Shown in pieces: positions 12,901 to 25,204 of a DNA stretch of 64,000 bases (positions are counted from its first letter, which is position 1; each line of letters starts with the position of its first letter). Source of the stretch: Amoebophrya sp. A120 (Eukaryota > Sar > Dinophyceae > Syndiniales > Amoebophryaceae); NCBI GenBank assembly GCA_905178155.1, contig CAJINV010000002.1:10890634-10954633 (forward strand), written 5' to 3'. The notes below the pieces were generated by a model. It saw only the letters and a program-made list of their open reading frames with translations. It had not been told where the DNA came from and did no database searches. The translations under genes and the position numbers were made by a program.

Positions 12901-15900
12901 CAGTAAGCTCAGTTCCTATTACGACGCCGATACCTACTACGATTACGAGGCAGACCAGCACGGCTACGGGGCTGGGACAGGTGCAGGAGGTTGTTCTCTG
13001 GGTGGGCCACAACAAGTGCAGATTGGGACGTTACAGATTTCTTCGTGCAACCACCGTGTGACAAGGTTCATTTACCGAGAGCTGTACGCCAGCGACCACT
13101 TGTTTGCGTTCGTGCGGGATAACGCTCTCATTCATGAGCTGGAATACTGCGACTACGACTGCCTAGCGCGGTTCCTGGATCGACATTTGCGTTTGGCGCC
13201 CAAGAAGTGTCGTGACGTGATGCGAAAAAAGATGAACTACTATGGCCAGACGCACTACGGCGGCTCGTCTGGTGGGAATGCGAGCTCTGCACAATACAAT
13301 TCCCAGCAATACGGAACCAGTACGGCTTCGTGGCATCGGCACTACCAGCAGCACCGCATGAAAAAGATGCTTTTGAGCAATTACAGACAACAACACAATT
13401 ACGTTGCGAATCCGGCAGCTGTTGCGTTGATGGACCAAGCTGGTTCGTGTAGCGCGCAGCAGCCTTGGGCGCTTGGTGTTGACCAGATGAGTTGCTCTTA
13501 CGTCGGGCAGCCGACGCTAAACGCAGTAGAGTTGCTCGGTATCCAGCAGCATCAGCATCAGCTTGCGGCCGCAGCAGGAGCTGCTCCGGACGAAATCGCG
13601 TTGCAGATGAAAAATCAGCAAGTGGCGAGTCCTTCGGCAGCACAGATGCAGGTTTTGGCATTGCAATCTGCTTCACCTGGTACCATTGCGGTACTGCAGC
13701 AGCAAAACAGCACGGCTTCGCTGGATAGTTCCTCGTTGTCTTGTTCCGCGATGCTGGCCAATCTGTCACAGCCGAGTTACTCCTTTATGACCCAGGGAAG
13801 CTCATTTCCGTTGGAAGGGCAGACCGGGGAACAAGTGCACGTGGCGGGCATTGTTGCGGCAATAGAAGGAGAATCTCAAGAAGTTGACACGGAAAAACAA
13901 GTTAGCGAGCCCATCTTGCTCGAAACCCCCACGGAGCAAGGAACTGATCTTGTTTCGGATCATTCGCTCGCGGCGAAAAATCTATTGAGTAATTCGTCCC
14001 CGCCACAGGACGAAAGCCAAGCAACTGAACCGGAGCAGGAACTGTTAGATGGAATAACAACTACGGCAGGTGCTGCACTCGCACTGGCACTGAAAACGCC
14101 GACAGATCCGGCGGAGCTTGAGCCTATTGCTCCATTCAAGCGGTGTCCCACGGCAGCTGTCGATCACGAAGAAATTTGCACAGTAGAAGATGCTCTTCGA
14201 CACGACGGCTTTCCGGACGAGGAAGAAGCAGTTGGAATGCCAAATACAACTACTGAACTCAATACGCAAGAATACGAACACGAAAGTGTAGGGGAGAAAA
14301 ATCTTGTCGTCTCCGAAGGTTCCGGGTCCGAAATTTTGGCTGATGTTCTGGAAACAGCAGAGGCCTTAGTGAACGAGGACGAGCCCACAGTTTGTTGCAC
14401 AGCCGAGAACGGTCGCGAAGAACTTCGACTGGAGAAACAAAGTCGCTCAGAACAAGAGCAGGACTTGCTTGCGTCGCTGCCTGACGATGTCGACGAACGG
14501 GAACATGTTGGGGAACATTGGGTAAACCAGAATGAGAATTATACGACTGCAGATTTTTACTATCGCCCACCAGCGTCGTGCTCGGGCGAGTCGGCGAACG
14601 ATGAAGAGGAATGTTGCGACACGCGGACGTACGGATAGTTTTTTTTTGATTCTGGGCCAACGGCTTTTTGTCGGGCGAAACATAAAACGAAAGTATAATT
14701 GATTTAGCACAAGAACAAGCGCAAGGAAATTCTTTCAGTTCATTTCCGATTCACTTGTCTTACTTCAACTGCACTAGGTTCGAAGAGGTCCTGATTTCTA
14801 GTGCCGAGGACAATCGCGAGGACGGCAATACTGCCCCACCTGTTTCTGGCGATCGCCTCCTTAACCCCGGCGATGCGTTGTGCGACAGTAATGAAGAGCC
14901 GCTCACCTTCCTGCAGGAGCAGTACGGGCGGAGTGCGGTGGCGATGGATATTTCGCCATTAGTCGAGCTGGCGAAGTCCTGCAGCATCAACTCCAATTCG
15001 TTTCATTTGGATCAGACGGACCGCAACGCGCTCAGCGTGCGGTCGTCTTGTCGCAGCCGCGGCAGAAGCTCGCCACTTGCGGTCGGTCAGCCGGAGTTGG
15101 TGTCTTATGGAGCTGCAGTAGCCGGAGCCGGACACAACACCAACAGTACCCCAACAGCTTTATTTGCGGGGCTCGGAACTGCAGGTTCGGGACTGCCGAT
15201 GAATTTGCAGCCGATTCTTGTCCAACATTCGAACCGGCGGCCTTCGCTGCTCCGCAACACTTCGGCCGGCGGAACCTCCTCGCACGCCACGCCAACCACT
15301 ACGCCTACCACGATGGAAGACGTCAAGCACACGCTGGCCGCTGTGGTGCCCGAGCTGAAGGCGGAGCAAGACTTGAATGTGGCGCTGTGCGTCAACGACA
15401 AAATTGTGTACCACCGCAACACCGCAGAGGATCTGCTGCAGCGCTTTGACGAGGCGAGCTCCGGTGACGAACTGGGCCACGAACAGAAAAAGATGCGAGA
15501 CCTTCGGTTGGCAGCGGGATTCTTGAGCACTGGAAGCAACAGGAGTGCATCAAGTAGGGGAACGGCATCGGCGCGTGCACGATCGGCATCTAACAGCAGA
15601 GAAAATAAAACTGGTGACGGGACGAGCGAGTGGCAGCGTCGGAGTGGGGACATTACAGCAACTGACAAAAAAGAAATAAAGCGGAAGGACGAGGAGGATG
15701 CGTCCAGTGAAGATCTCCGCAAGATCAGCCTCGGTAGCGGGCCGAGCAGTGGGCACAACGCTTCCTTTTCTTTGATTGTCGAGGAGGTGCTCCCGTCCTG
15801 CAGCATCTCCAATTATGCCCTCACGCCGAAGGCTAGAACCCTGGTTGGGGAAATAGATACGGCGAAAGGACCACACGGCGAGGAGAGAACCTGCAGCAAA

Positions 15901-18900
15901 GAAGATGACCAGTCGGGCAGCAGGGCCTCAGCTAACGACGAGGAAAATAAAACCAAGAATGACAATGTTGACAGCGAGCACCAGAACTCGGTAACCCCAG
16001 GACCGCCGATGCTCCTCGCATTGAAAATGCGACAAATGCGCAAGGACGTTGAGGAACCAGACGTAGCGGAGCGGCAAGGCTTAGCTGCAGCTGGTAGAGT
16101 CGTGCCTATTGTTCAAGAACCCAATCCGTCGTGCGGTGATGAAGCAAACGAAGAAGTCCTCGGAGCCGCTAGACAGGAAGCCGCTGCTCTGAACGACAGA
16201 TGTGAAGATGAAAATGACTGCTCTGCTACTCACGAACACGATGGTCATAATCATCCCGCTCCAACAGAAGTCCCAGTTCGTTCGACTCCACCCGATTGTT
16301 TCCATTTTGGCTCACTCGCGCAAAACAGCAGTGGGGAGTTCGAAATTTCTCCTGCAGCTACACCCAGTGTCGGGGAGCGCTGGCGCAAAGAAAACTCGAT
16401 GCTACGCACCGAGGCGCGAAAGTCCCTGCAGCAGCTGCGGCGGTCGTCGTTGAGCTTGAAAGGGAGAACTACTGGGGCTTCACTTTCGCAGCAGCAGGAC
16501 ACGACAGGGAAGAAAAATTCATGCGGATTTGAAGACTATGATCCTCCAGCCGGGACTGCGACCAGGGAAGAGGAACAACTTGGGCCTGCTTCATTGAGAA
16601 AGCCCACCACCGGAAATGCAATACCATTAGCAGGAGCGGAAGACGAAATGAACGAAGCGAAGAACAACTATCATGAAGATGCAGACTCGTACGTTATGAC
16701 CAAGATTCGGAGCCGGGCTGGGACGGGCATCTCCGCTGAAGTGCTTGTCGATCACCACATCTATGGTTTCCCAGTGTCTTCTTTGTCAACAGAAGATGAT
16801 AGGCTTCGTCCTCCAACAAAAAGGGACCTCCCTGCGCAAGAATCACTGCCCCAATCGACGCACGAACAGCAAACGAGACCCAGCGCGTGGTCATTCTCTT
16901 CGGCGCCGCAGACGCCACGGAAAAGCACCAGGGCCGATATCTTCACGACCGCGACCGGTCAAAAGAACTACAAAAGCGCGGAGCATGAAAAAATCATGGA
17001 TGATCTTTGCCACGCCCCGAAGCCGAACGACTCCGACCGCTTGTTCCGCTCGGAGACGGAGCAGACCTGCAGTCTGACCAGGGAGGACCGAACGAGGATC
17101 TCGACGAGGGGATACACGGATGATTTCGGCGCGGGCGCGGGGGTGATGAATTACGCAGGTGGTTTAAACAACCAAGCGTCGGGGGTCGCGACGTCTTCAA
17201 GCAGGCTATACCACTTCACAGACGAGGAGACGGGAGTCAACGAGCAGGAGCTCGCGTCGCCGCAACTCTCCGTGTTCGCTGACGGTTGGGGCGCGCCAGA
17301 AGCCACGGTGCTCGCCGAGAGCCAAGCGCCGGGGGAGAAAGAAGACGGTGTGGTCGTTGGGGGTGGAAATTGTTGCTGGCAGATGACATCAAACAAGGAG
17401 GCCGGAGCCAGCTCGTCGAGAACTGGAGCGATGGATTTGTTTGGTAGCGACTTCGTCCTCGAGCAGGAAAAATTATTGCCGGACCTGGGCGTGGACCTCG
17501 AAGTTGCGAATAGTGGGCGCGGTGACGAGGGTGTCGTCGGAGAGGCAGCCAGGCCTTCACCCATGCAGCAGCAGGTCGTGGAGCCTTGTGATGTCAACTT
17601 GTCTGTCGACGTCGCACAAGAACAGGGAAGCAAGGACGAGAAATACACGACACTAGGACCATCCACTTGGTACGAACAGGATGATATTAACACCGAGGAG
17701 TTAGTTGAGAACAACCGGAAGAACCACGAGACGCTCGTAAAACAGGGCGCCGTGCCGCCGCGCTCCGATGGCGCGATGACAGCGAACAACCAGGTCGACA
17801 CGAGCGTGGACGAGGAGCACGCGTCGCGCACGACGGCCAGCGACACCGGGGCCGGCTTGCCCGAAGACGTATCCCTGGAGGAGGGCGGCAACAGCACCAG
17901 GAAAAACAACCAAAGTGGCTCCTGTACGACAACGAGCCGGTCTATCCCCTGAAAATTAACCACTCCCATCCACTTTTTGGTATGACAAACACAGAATCAA
18001 TTTGATACATCCTCATCCATGTTTTGCATGACAGACTGGATGTGGGTGGGTGTTTTTTCCTGGATAAGGTCCAGCAGCGCCGCGACGGTGTCGACGACGA
18101 GGCGCTCGCCGGCGTGGCTGTCGGAATTCCACCAGCAAACGGCCATGGACGACGAGGAAGAAGAGGAAGTTGTTGTGGACGCCAGCAACATTCACATGCT
18201 CGCCGGTGGCACGGTTTCTTCTAAAGCTTCAGCCAGGGTAGTTGGTGGTCTGCACAAGACGGCTTCCTGTTCCCTACTGACTGCAGGGAGTTCATCATCC
18301 TCAGCGCGCAGCAGTAGCGGAACTACGCTCATGAATAAGGCAGGTGCTGCGTCGGCGATGAGCTCTAGTACCTCTCTTGCGCAGAAGTTTTTCTCGACGA
18401 GAAGCTACGGCAGTGACGGTGCTCTAGCCTGCCCAGAGGACGACGACCGGCCGGTTGGAGCAGCTGCCGCGTTTGCGGCGACTAGTACAACCTTTGCTAG
18501 TTCCACTACTGCCGGAGAACAGCAGCACGTGACTACACAGGGGACACAGACCGCAGAATTGTATCCAGCACAACCGGTCGTGGTCGCAGCCCCCGCCCCG
18601 CCGCCCCCACCGGTGCTGGACGTGGTGTCACGGCTCTTGGAGAACGACAAGAGCTTGTTTGACCTGATGACTGTCGCCATGAAAGACCTGAGCGCGAAGG
18701 ACGGGCTGGAGTGGGGCTCGTATGACGTCGATCCGTTAGACGAACTGGTAATACTAGATGAGGGGGACGACGACGAGAGAGGAACAAAAACAATGCAGAG
18801 CCCGGGAATCTTCAATTTGACAGTTAGGAGCGAAAGGCCAGCGGCTCCGCCTCGTCCAAGCGATGCAGATGCAGAGCGACGGGAAAGAACCCCACCGATT

Positions 18901-21900
18901 GTCGTAGCGGAGGATGCTGGTGCGCCGGCAAGCACCGACGTCGAGCCTCTCGACAGCACTGGAGGCCATCCAAAAGAATCTTCGTCTGCAGACGACAACG
19001 GCACGGAATCTGGAGGCTTCAACGAGGACGGCTCGATGCTGAGAAACGCTAACGGATGCCGCGACTTGGAGTGCAAAGGCGATGAGGTAGTTCCGGTGCA
19101 AGATAAAATCGTTCCAAATTCTTGTAACGACCAACAGGCGGTGGAAAAGGTTTCGGATACCGTGAAACAAACGGTTTTGCGTCTGCGGACACTCATGCCC
19201 GAGGAGGAGGAGGAATCGGAGGCGTCGTTTTGGTATTGGAAGGGGATCGACGACTTGCGCCGCGCGTTTTGTGACCTGATTGACCAGCGAAAGGCCGCAC
19301 TGGTGAAGAGTCGCACCAATCGACAAGCGGAGTCGGTGGAAATTGGCAAACATAGTACAGCTCCTGCTGCCATGGAGACGAATGTCAATTCTGCCGCTGC
19401 TGGTATGATTCTGTGGCATTTTATATTTCGACGTTTTGTTCGCTTCTCTCACTGTAGTTCTAGATTCAACATGAAAGTTTTATCGTTCGAAGAGGTTGGA
19501 TGCTCATGCTCTTTACAACTTTCGGTTTCGCGCTGGAACGTTGTAAGTACTTACAAACATTCTTTCTAGGTGTCGTCCCGCAGCTTCGCACTGCTGGGAC
19601 CGATAGCGGCACGTCGAGCAGCAAACCAGTACACCAGACGCAAGGAGCGGCCGTGGTCGATTCAGGACCTGCAGACGCGCGTCAAGGCAATCGCTCGCAC
19701 GGGTCGATGAGTGCGGCTTCTTCAACATCCGCGCAGTGGGGAAATTCGTCCGCCGTCTCGCGTGCAGGAGATGTCAATAGCGGTTCTTACTGGGCGTGCC
19801 CACGTGGCATCGGAGGGTATGGTTCGTATTGGGGAGGCCCAGCGGGCCCGTGGGGTGCTGCGCCGGGAGCCGGGTGGGGCGGGGACCCGTCTTGTTGGGA
19901 TCATCTGCACGGGGCGCACTACTGGAACAACGCTCGTCCTCGTAACACTCCGGGCGGCAATCCTGCTGCCGAGCAGGGTGGTTCTCACAGTAACAGGCCG
20001 ATAGGGGCGGATAATGTTTCGCAGCAAGGTGCCGCAGCGCCGTCCTCGGCAACTTTGCAGCCGGACCAGCAGCGCTCGCAGGCAGACTACGCCGAGCAGA
20101 ATGGAGCAGAGGGACAAGCGCAGCTCTCTTCCGCCGAGCAGCGAGAAGATGTTGGCAGACCCCATCTACTTGCTGAAAACGAAGAATACAAGATCGCCCT
20201 CGAAGTCAATGCAGAGGGCGGGGGCACGAGTGCGGGAGTTGCAAATCAGGGCGCGAACAAACCTCCTTTGCGCAAAACGGGAGCGTCCGACTTTGAAAGC
20301 CTGGCGCATGAACACGCGCAGCCGGGTCGTGCGGGCATAACTCCAGATGAAGAGGGCTGCGAAGCAGATGCTCATGATTGCGAGCTGGTATCAGCCACCG
20401 GTGGAGCCACCTCACGTAACGATCCGTTGAGCAGCAACAAAATGAGCATGAGTTTGAACTCGAGTCCAGGCCTGAGCCACATATCGCACCTGACATCGAG
20501 CCCGGACAGGTTCGACCCACGGCACGGCGGAGACAACTCGTCTTTAGACATCAGTTCGGCCCTGGAGTCCAGCAGTACGGACCAGAACAAGCTCGGCATC
20601 AAAAAAGTGCACTTCGCGATCGAAGATGAGGAGCTGCATGTGGGTGTCGGCGTACCTTCTTCACAAAAGCAGGTCGAGAGAGAAAGTTGTGACAACGGGC
20701 ATCCAGTAGAACAGGCCGCCTCCCATTTGTGCGGCACGGCGTTTGGGGAGACGCATCACGTTCGGCATGATGGGGACCATGATCAGGGGCCGGGTTCTAC
20801 TACCAGAAGCTCGGCGCCCGCCCAGGGCCAGGACCGCAACCCAGCTGAAGTCACGGAGCCGCCTGCAGCAAAAGAGAACTCTGGATCCGCAATTTCGTCT
20901 TTGTCGCAAATCGGGTCGGAAGGACTGTGTGTGTCCTCTGACACATTTCTGTCTCTCTCAGACTCGAGTCGTGGTGCTTCGTCCAGGACGCAAATCGACT
21001 TGGGGACGAGCAGGTCTTGCGCCGACGCAGATTTTTCCGGAGGTCCTCTAGGGAACACAGGAGAGTCCACCACCCTGAATGCGTGTGGCGTTCCACCTAT
21101 AAAAAAAGGCATCCTGAAGCCCCCCTCGCCGTGCTCGGACGAAGCGCGCGCCAGCAATGCGGGCGACGATGCGGAGCAGATTTCAGCAGAATCTTCAGCG
21201 GGAAGCGCCGCAGAGAACAGTGCACCAGCAGCAGAGCAACAGCGGCAGTCGTCGATTGAGGCTCCTGTGGGGGAGTTGGGAAACAGTGCACCGACGGAGC
21301 AGGCAGCGCAGCAGCAAGAAACCTCTACTACTGCCGCAAGCCAAAGCCAGTACGGGCAGCGCAACGGCGGCAAGGGAAACAGTTACGGTTACGGTCCCGG
21401 CGGGTCCTGGTATGGATATAACGGCCAAAGCGGCGGAAAAATGGGCTCGTACGGAGGTGGGGGTGGCGGCTACTATCACCATGCAGGGAGCGGTCCGCAC
21501 TACCCGCATCACTATGATCACTACCACGGAGGCCCGGGTTGGTTCTACGGTGGGATGCAAGCTGGGTATCACCATCCGCAGCACTTTCCCCACGGTGGGA
21601 AGATGGGGTATGGAGCGCCTTACCACGGCTATGGCTACCAGCAGCAACATCGGTCCTACAAGGGATATGGAGCTGGTGTCCCACCGGGGGGTAACGGGGG
21701 CGCGGGCCGGGGTCAATACGACCAGCACGGAGGGATGGGGTCGTACGGGAAGCCCGAACATCATGCAGCGCAGGAGCAGGCCGAGGGGGAGGGCGCACGC
21801 GAAGGAGGTCCGATTTCTGCGGTCGTGCATGATGAGAGTGACGCTGCTCCTGACGGAGGAGCCAACGTTTGCGTTAGTGGGGATCAACAGGATGCGTCAC

Positions 21901-21998
21901 GACATGCGGCTTCAGCAACACAGGCAAAGCTCAATCTGGCTACTGTCCCAGAACAGGAAAAAAACGAGAATATAGCTACAAAGGAGCAGACCGCATAG
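6948..21998 (+). CDS. Giant FtsJ-type methyltransferase-domain protein with low-complexity tails
   Basis: The start is ATG 6948 in the context GACGAAAATG. Exons: 6948-about 7420, 7552-12522, 12813-14628, 14739-17942, 18072-19402, 19570-21998. Phases agree at all joins except the first, whose donor I could not fix. Total length is about 4,740 aa. Exon 1 repeats the motif MPTGT three times. A Rossmann methyltransferase domain lies at about 8460-9130: SAM-binding motif LDLGCAPGGFASFLL, then CDAQYL, then ILVFRFGWKD, as in the FtsJ/RrmJ RNA 2'-O-methyltransferase family. The second catalytic Lys of the K-D-K-E tetrad appears as Arg and the Glu is not evident, so activity is uncertain. The rest is mostly Ala/Ser/Gln/Glu-rich and probably disordered; the last exon is Gly/Tyr/His-rich (about 21360-21760) and holds KKVHF and GILK motifs. 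The 12523 and 17943 introns are TIR elements. If the first of these is not an intron, a separate gene starts at ATG 12857. Confidence 0.6.
7421..7551 (+). other. Probable intron 1 of the FtsJ-domain gene (donor unresolved)
   Basis: The acceptor TTTCGTTTCAG is clear at 7551, followed by an open frame into the long exon. No GT upstream of the exon-1 stop gives a matching phase with that acceptor. Options are a GA donor at about 7420 (TACA|GATAAC), or GT at 7395 used with an alternative AG at 7529. Confidence 0.45.
12523..12812 (+). mobile_element. TIR introner-like intron, copy 1
   Basis: The element spans 12523-12807 with terminal inverted repeats: left TATCCTGTGTAAAAACGTCC, right the reverse complement of TATCATATGTAAAAACGTCC. 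It is flanked by a 5-bp direct repeat, GGATG, at 12518-12522 and 12808-12812. Removing element plus one repeat copy restores a continuous frame (FFED-ATDIPLF). A GT-AG alternative, 12522-12808, is also in phase and differs by one residue. The interior contains CCACCCC, TTGTCATGCAAAATTGC and TTTGTAATGC, which recur in other copies. Confidence 0.75.
17943..18071 (+). mobile_element. TIR introner-like intron, copy 2
   Basis: Left end TATCCCCTGAAAA and right end TTTTTTCCTGGATA are inverted repeats; subterminal CCACTCCCATCCA pairs with TGGATGTGGGTGGG. The flanks are CGGTC (17938-17942) and AGGTC (18067-18071), a 4-of-5 direct repeat. Excision of 129 bp removes the in-frame TGA at 17950 and keeps the frame. 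Sliding within the repeat gives exact GT-AG ends (17940-18068). Confidence 0.72.
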
Positions 21999-22637
21999 CA
22001 ATTCTGGGGAGAGTGATGCGTATTTCAGAACGAAATTGGAACTTCTCACATTTGACCGAACTGCTTCTTTTTGGAATTGGAAGTGCAGGTCTACATCATT
22101 CTGAGAATACAACACGAACACTGTATTTGTAGTTTGAATACTGATGATTCCTCCCGACCGTTCATCATCATCACGGGCGACAGAATTCTCAACTGATATT
22201 TGCCTGCCAAATGACACTAAGTACACAGAATTACGAAGAAATACTGAGTCGATGACCACGAAGACGCGGACCACACGTTGCTTTCCGCCGTCCTTCAATG
22301 TCCGACTTGGCACTTTGCTGCCCTCCGCAAAATGTTTTCGTTGAAAATGCCAGAAGCACGACGAAATTCAAATTAATGTGAGTCGGTGCATTGATTCCTT
22401 GTCCTCCTCGGTGTCTCCCCTCGGTTAATCACAGTGTCGGTAAGAGCAGCATCTGTACACGGGCAACCGAACAAGACGGACAAATTTATCTATCTATCAC
22501 TGCTAGGCCTGAGCCTGTTATGGAAGCAGTACATTCTGACTACCTTTTCGTTTTGGTGTACATGTACTACTCATGTGCAGTTATCCCCGCGTTCCTTCAA
22601 TAACATAGCCCCGGCTGATGTATTTGATACTGCCAAA
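21999..22637. other. Intergenic, no supported gene
   Basis: The frame of the next gene is open upstream to 22434 and would encode a hydrophobic stretch, but it has no ATG before 22638. Nothing else is recognisable. Confidence 0.5.
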
Positions 22638-24602
22638 ATGCTTGATGTAAATACCAGTACGTTGACAACGCAAATACTAACCTCAGATGAAGTACTTCTT
22701 CCATGGTCGTCTGAACTCAAGAGCAAACGCAGTACGATTTCGCAAAAACTCAAATTTGGTGCTACAAACATAAACAACGACAAGAGCGCTGCCTTTCCCC
22801 GATCCGCGCTGGAAAATGCATCTGAAGGGGACGAAGCTGACGCGACCGTGGCCAGTTCTCCGCCACCGTCATCTCGTCCGGTGGCTGCGGTTTGCCTGGA
22901 GAAGAGTCACGGTAGTACAACAAGAAGCACAGATGTAGTGACACCTAGGCATTTGCTTTTGCCATCGGTAGCAACGACCGGGAAACGTAAAAAGCATGAA
23001 TACGAGCGCCGCAAGGGCTTCGTGCACGTGTGCGGTGGATCTGCGGCTGGGAAGTCGACGCGGATGCGTTTTCTCGTGGATTTCCTGGAGCGTCCGGAGC
23101 TGGTAGAGCACGCGACGGGAGGGCGCTTTACGGTCAGCAGCGCCAAGAAAGTTCACATCGAGCTTCCACAGGATGTTGATCCGATTCCCGTCATCAAGAA
23201 TGCGGGGGTGCAGCGAGAAAAAAAAAATCCCAACGAGAAGAAAATGGCTTCAAATTGTTCACCAAAGACGATGAAAGTCGCTGGATCTAAGAGCAAGATG
23301 AAGCAAAAGCAAATGCGTGTGGGTGCATCAAAAATATCACCAGGACATCAGACTACCAAGGCGGTGAAGGTGGAAGGGCCGAAAAGTACAAGAAAAAACG
23401 TACGAAAGGCAGGCTCGTTCAAGATGAAGACTGTGAAAAGTACTTCGTCGCTGACCAGTGGGGGCGAGTGTACACCGAAGGGGTCGGTGGCTGGATTGTC
23501 TTCCCGAGGGTCTCCGACGGTGGATCATATCGTCTGTGGTGCGGACAGGAAGTCCCGCCCGACATCGAAGAAAATAAGAGGCAAAGACACAGTCATACTC
23601 GGACGTAGTACGACTTCGACTGGGCCCTCGACTAAAAGAACTGCATCGAAAGTGTCTTCTATGATGAAAAAAGGGAAACGTACTGCCAAGAGCGAGATGA
23701 AATCCAAGCAGAAGATGGCTACGAAGCATGCGTCTTCTGGTGCCGCGGGTTCGTTGACCTCGCCCGCTCCAGAGAAATTGAGGAAAAAGAAGTCTCCGCT
23801 TGTGCATGCTCCCGCCTCGATCTACACGCTCGAACTGACTCAAGACGGCGGAAGTGTTTTGGGGTTTGGACCCGGCCCTGTGAAGGAGGGTGGAGGTTCC
23901 ACGCGTCCGGTGAGCAGCAAGCTAAGGGTCGCTATCGTCGGACAGAAGCAGCAGAACTTTTTCACAAAAAAAGATACTTGGACTAGCTTCGACAAGATAG
24001 CCCGCAAAAAAGATCAACTTTTTGTGGTAAGAAGCCTACTTCTATCTGAGACGTACGACTGTGATTTCATTTTCTACGAAGGGATGTTTGGGCTAATGAG
24101 CACGAACTCCTGGTGGTCGCCGGCTCCCCTGAGAGAAAGTTTATTTGTTGACGAGCCCAAAGAGAAACACAAGGACAAGCGCAAGCGCGGTGGAAGCTAC
24201 AACAGCTGCCGAAGTGCATGTCACGCGGAGAGTGGGTCGAGCGTTCCTCTTGAGTTCCACTACATTGTCAGCTTTTTCGACAATCCAGAACAGCAAGCGG
24301 CTCGGTTAACCGAGCGCACGCTCAAGCCGCGGAAGATTACGGAAGAAAATCTTCTCTGGGGCATGAACGAGGACGCGCGGAAGTTTGAGACGAAGCTGCA
24401 ACAGGTTGTAAATGAAAGCGAGCATGTAGTAAAAGCAAGCAACGACCACGAGCACGCCGAAAACAGCAGCTCCTTCGAAAATGTCGTTTTCGTAACTCGC
24501 ATCAAGCCATTGGAAGCAGATAAAGAATTTTTGGTAGACTACTTGTGCGAAAATATTTTGAAGACCACTAGAAATAGAGACCTCAAAAGCGTTCCGGGAT
24601 AG
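22638..24602 (+). CDS. P-loop NTPase/kinase-like protein with long basic insert
   Basis: Single exon, 654 aa from ATG 22638 (context GCCAAAATG). A Walker A motif, GGSAAGKST, sits at about residue 133 after a beta-strand-like FVHVC, typical of small-molecule or nucleotide kinases. Residues of about 190-400 form a Lys/Ser-rich, low-complexity insert with many KKxK and TSKK runs. The fold seems to resume with RVAIVGQKQ and then YDCDFIFYEGMFGL (strand plus EG, as in P-loop kinases). A further strand, HYIVSFFDN, and an Arg-rich helix (ARLTERTLKPRKITEENLLW) resemble the lid and coupling parts of such kinases. The substrate cannot be named. An upstream extension by a cryptic exon is possible. Confidence 0.7.
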   Translation: MLDVNTSTLTTQILTSDEVLLPWSSELKSKRSTISQKLKFGATNINNDKSAAFPRSALENASEGDEADATVASSPPPSSRPVAAVCLEKSHGSTTRSTDVVTPRHLLLPSVATTGKRKKHEYERRKGFVHVCGGSAAGKSTRMRFLVDFLERPELVEHATGGRFTVSSAKKVHIELPQDVDPIPVIKNAGVQREKKNPNEKKMASNCSPKTMKVAGSKSKMKQKQMRVGASKISPGHQTTKAVKVEGPKSTRKNVRKAGSFKMKTVKSTSSLTSGGECTPKGSVAGLSSRGSPTVDHIVCGADRKSRPTSKKIRGKDTVILGRSTTSTGPSTKRTASKVSSMMKKGKRTAKSEMKSKQKMATKHASSGAAGSLTSPAPEKLRKKKSPLVHAPASIYTLELTQDGGSVLGFGPGPVKEGGGSTRPVSSKLRVAIVGQKQQNFFTKKDTWTSFDKIARKKDQLFVVRSLLLSETYDCDFIFYEGMFGLMSTNSWWSPAPLRESLFVDEPKEKHKDKRKRGGSYNSCRSACHAESGSSVPLEFHYIVSFFDNPEQQAARLTERTLKPRKITEENLLWGMNEDARKFETKLQQVVNESEHVVKASNDHEHAENSSSFENVVFVTRIKPLEADKEFLVDYLCENILKTTRNRDLKSVPG

Positions 24603-25204
24603 CAAGATCTCCTGTCTCTTCGACTGATTTGAAATTTCCGAAGTTTTACAAGGGCACAGCATTTCATCTACCACCGAGAAAGTCAGAGGAAAATCCGTTG
24701 CATGTACGAGTGTTCATTGCAATTGAGAAGCGCGAGTGTCTGGTGCAACACAGTCGCATTAGTACAGCAAGAAATCAGGAAGATTTTGATTCAACAAAGG
24801 GATACTCTTGTTCTTCTGCTTCTGTTTGGCACGCAAAAGAACGCCATACTATTGTTGGGGATCGATCATAAAGAAGAACAGGATCAGCGTTTACCATGTT
24901 GAGATGGCAGACGTGATAGCAAACTGAGCAAATTTCTACGGTGGATTGCTAAGTACCTTTTTTGCCCAGGACCCCATTAATTTATGACGTTTCCTTTTTC
25001 TTGTGAAGCATAATGATAATCAAGTCGACGTCTCGACCTCCTCCCCCGATTTCTGCCTGAGAGTCCGCTGCTTCAGCGTAGAAATGTGTCTACAACAGCA
25101 GTCAAGTAGAAAGAGTAGGCATAGTGTCAACATTTTTTGTTGAAGGCCAAAATAAATTTATAAAAACCAACGGTGAAAGCTGCTCCTGCGTATTTCCGTT
25201 TATC
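24603..25204. other. Intergenic, no supported gene
   Basis: About 600 bp with stop codons in all frames. An 80-codon + strand ORF at 24629-24871 has no recognisable features. Confidence 0.5.
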
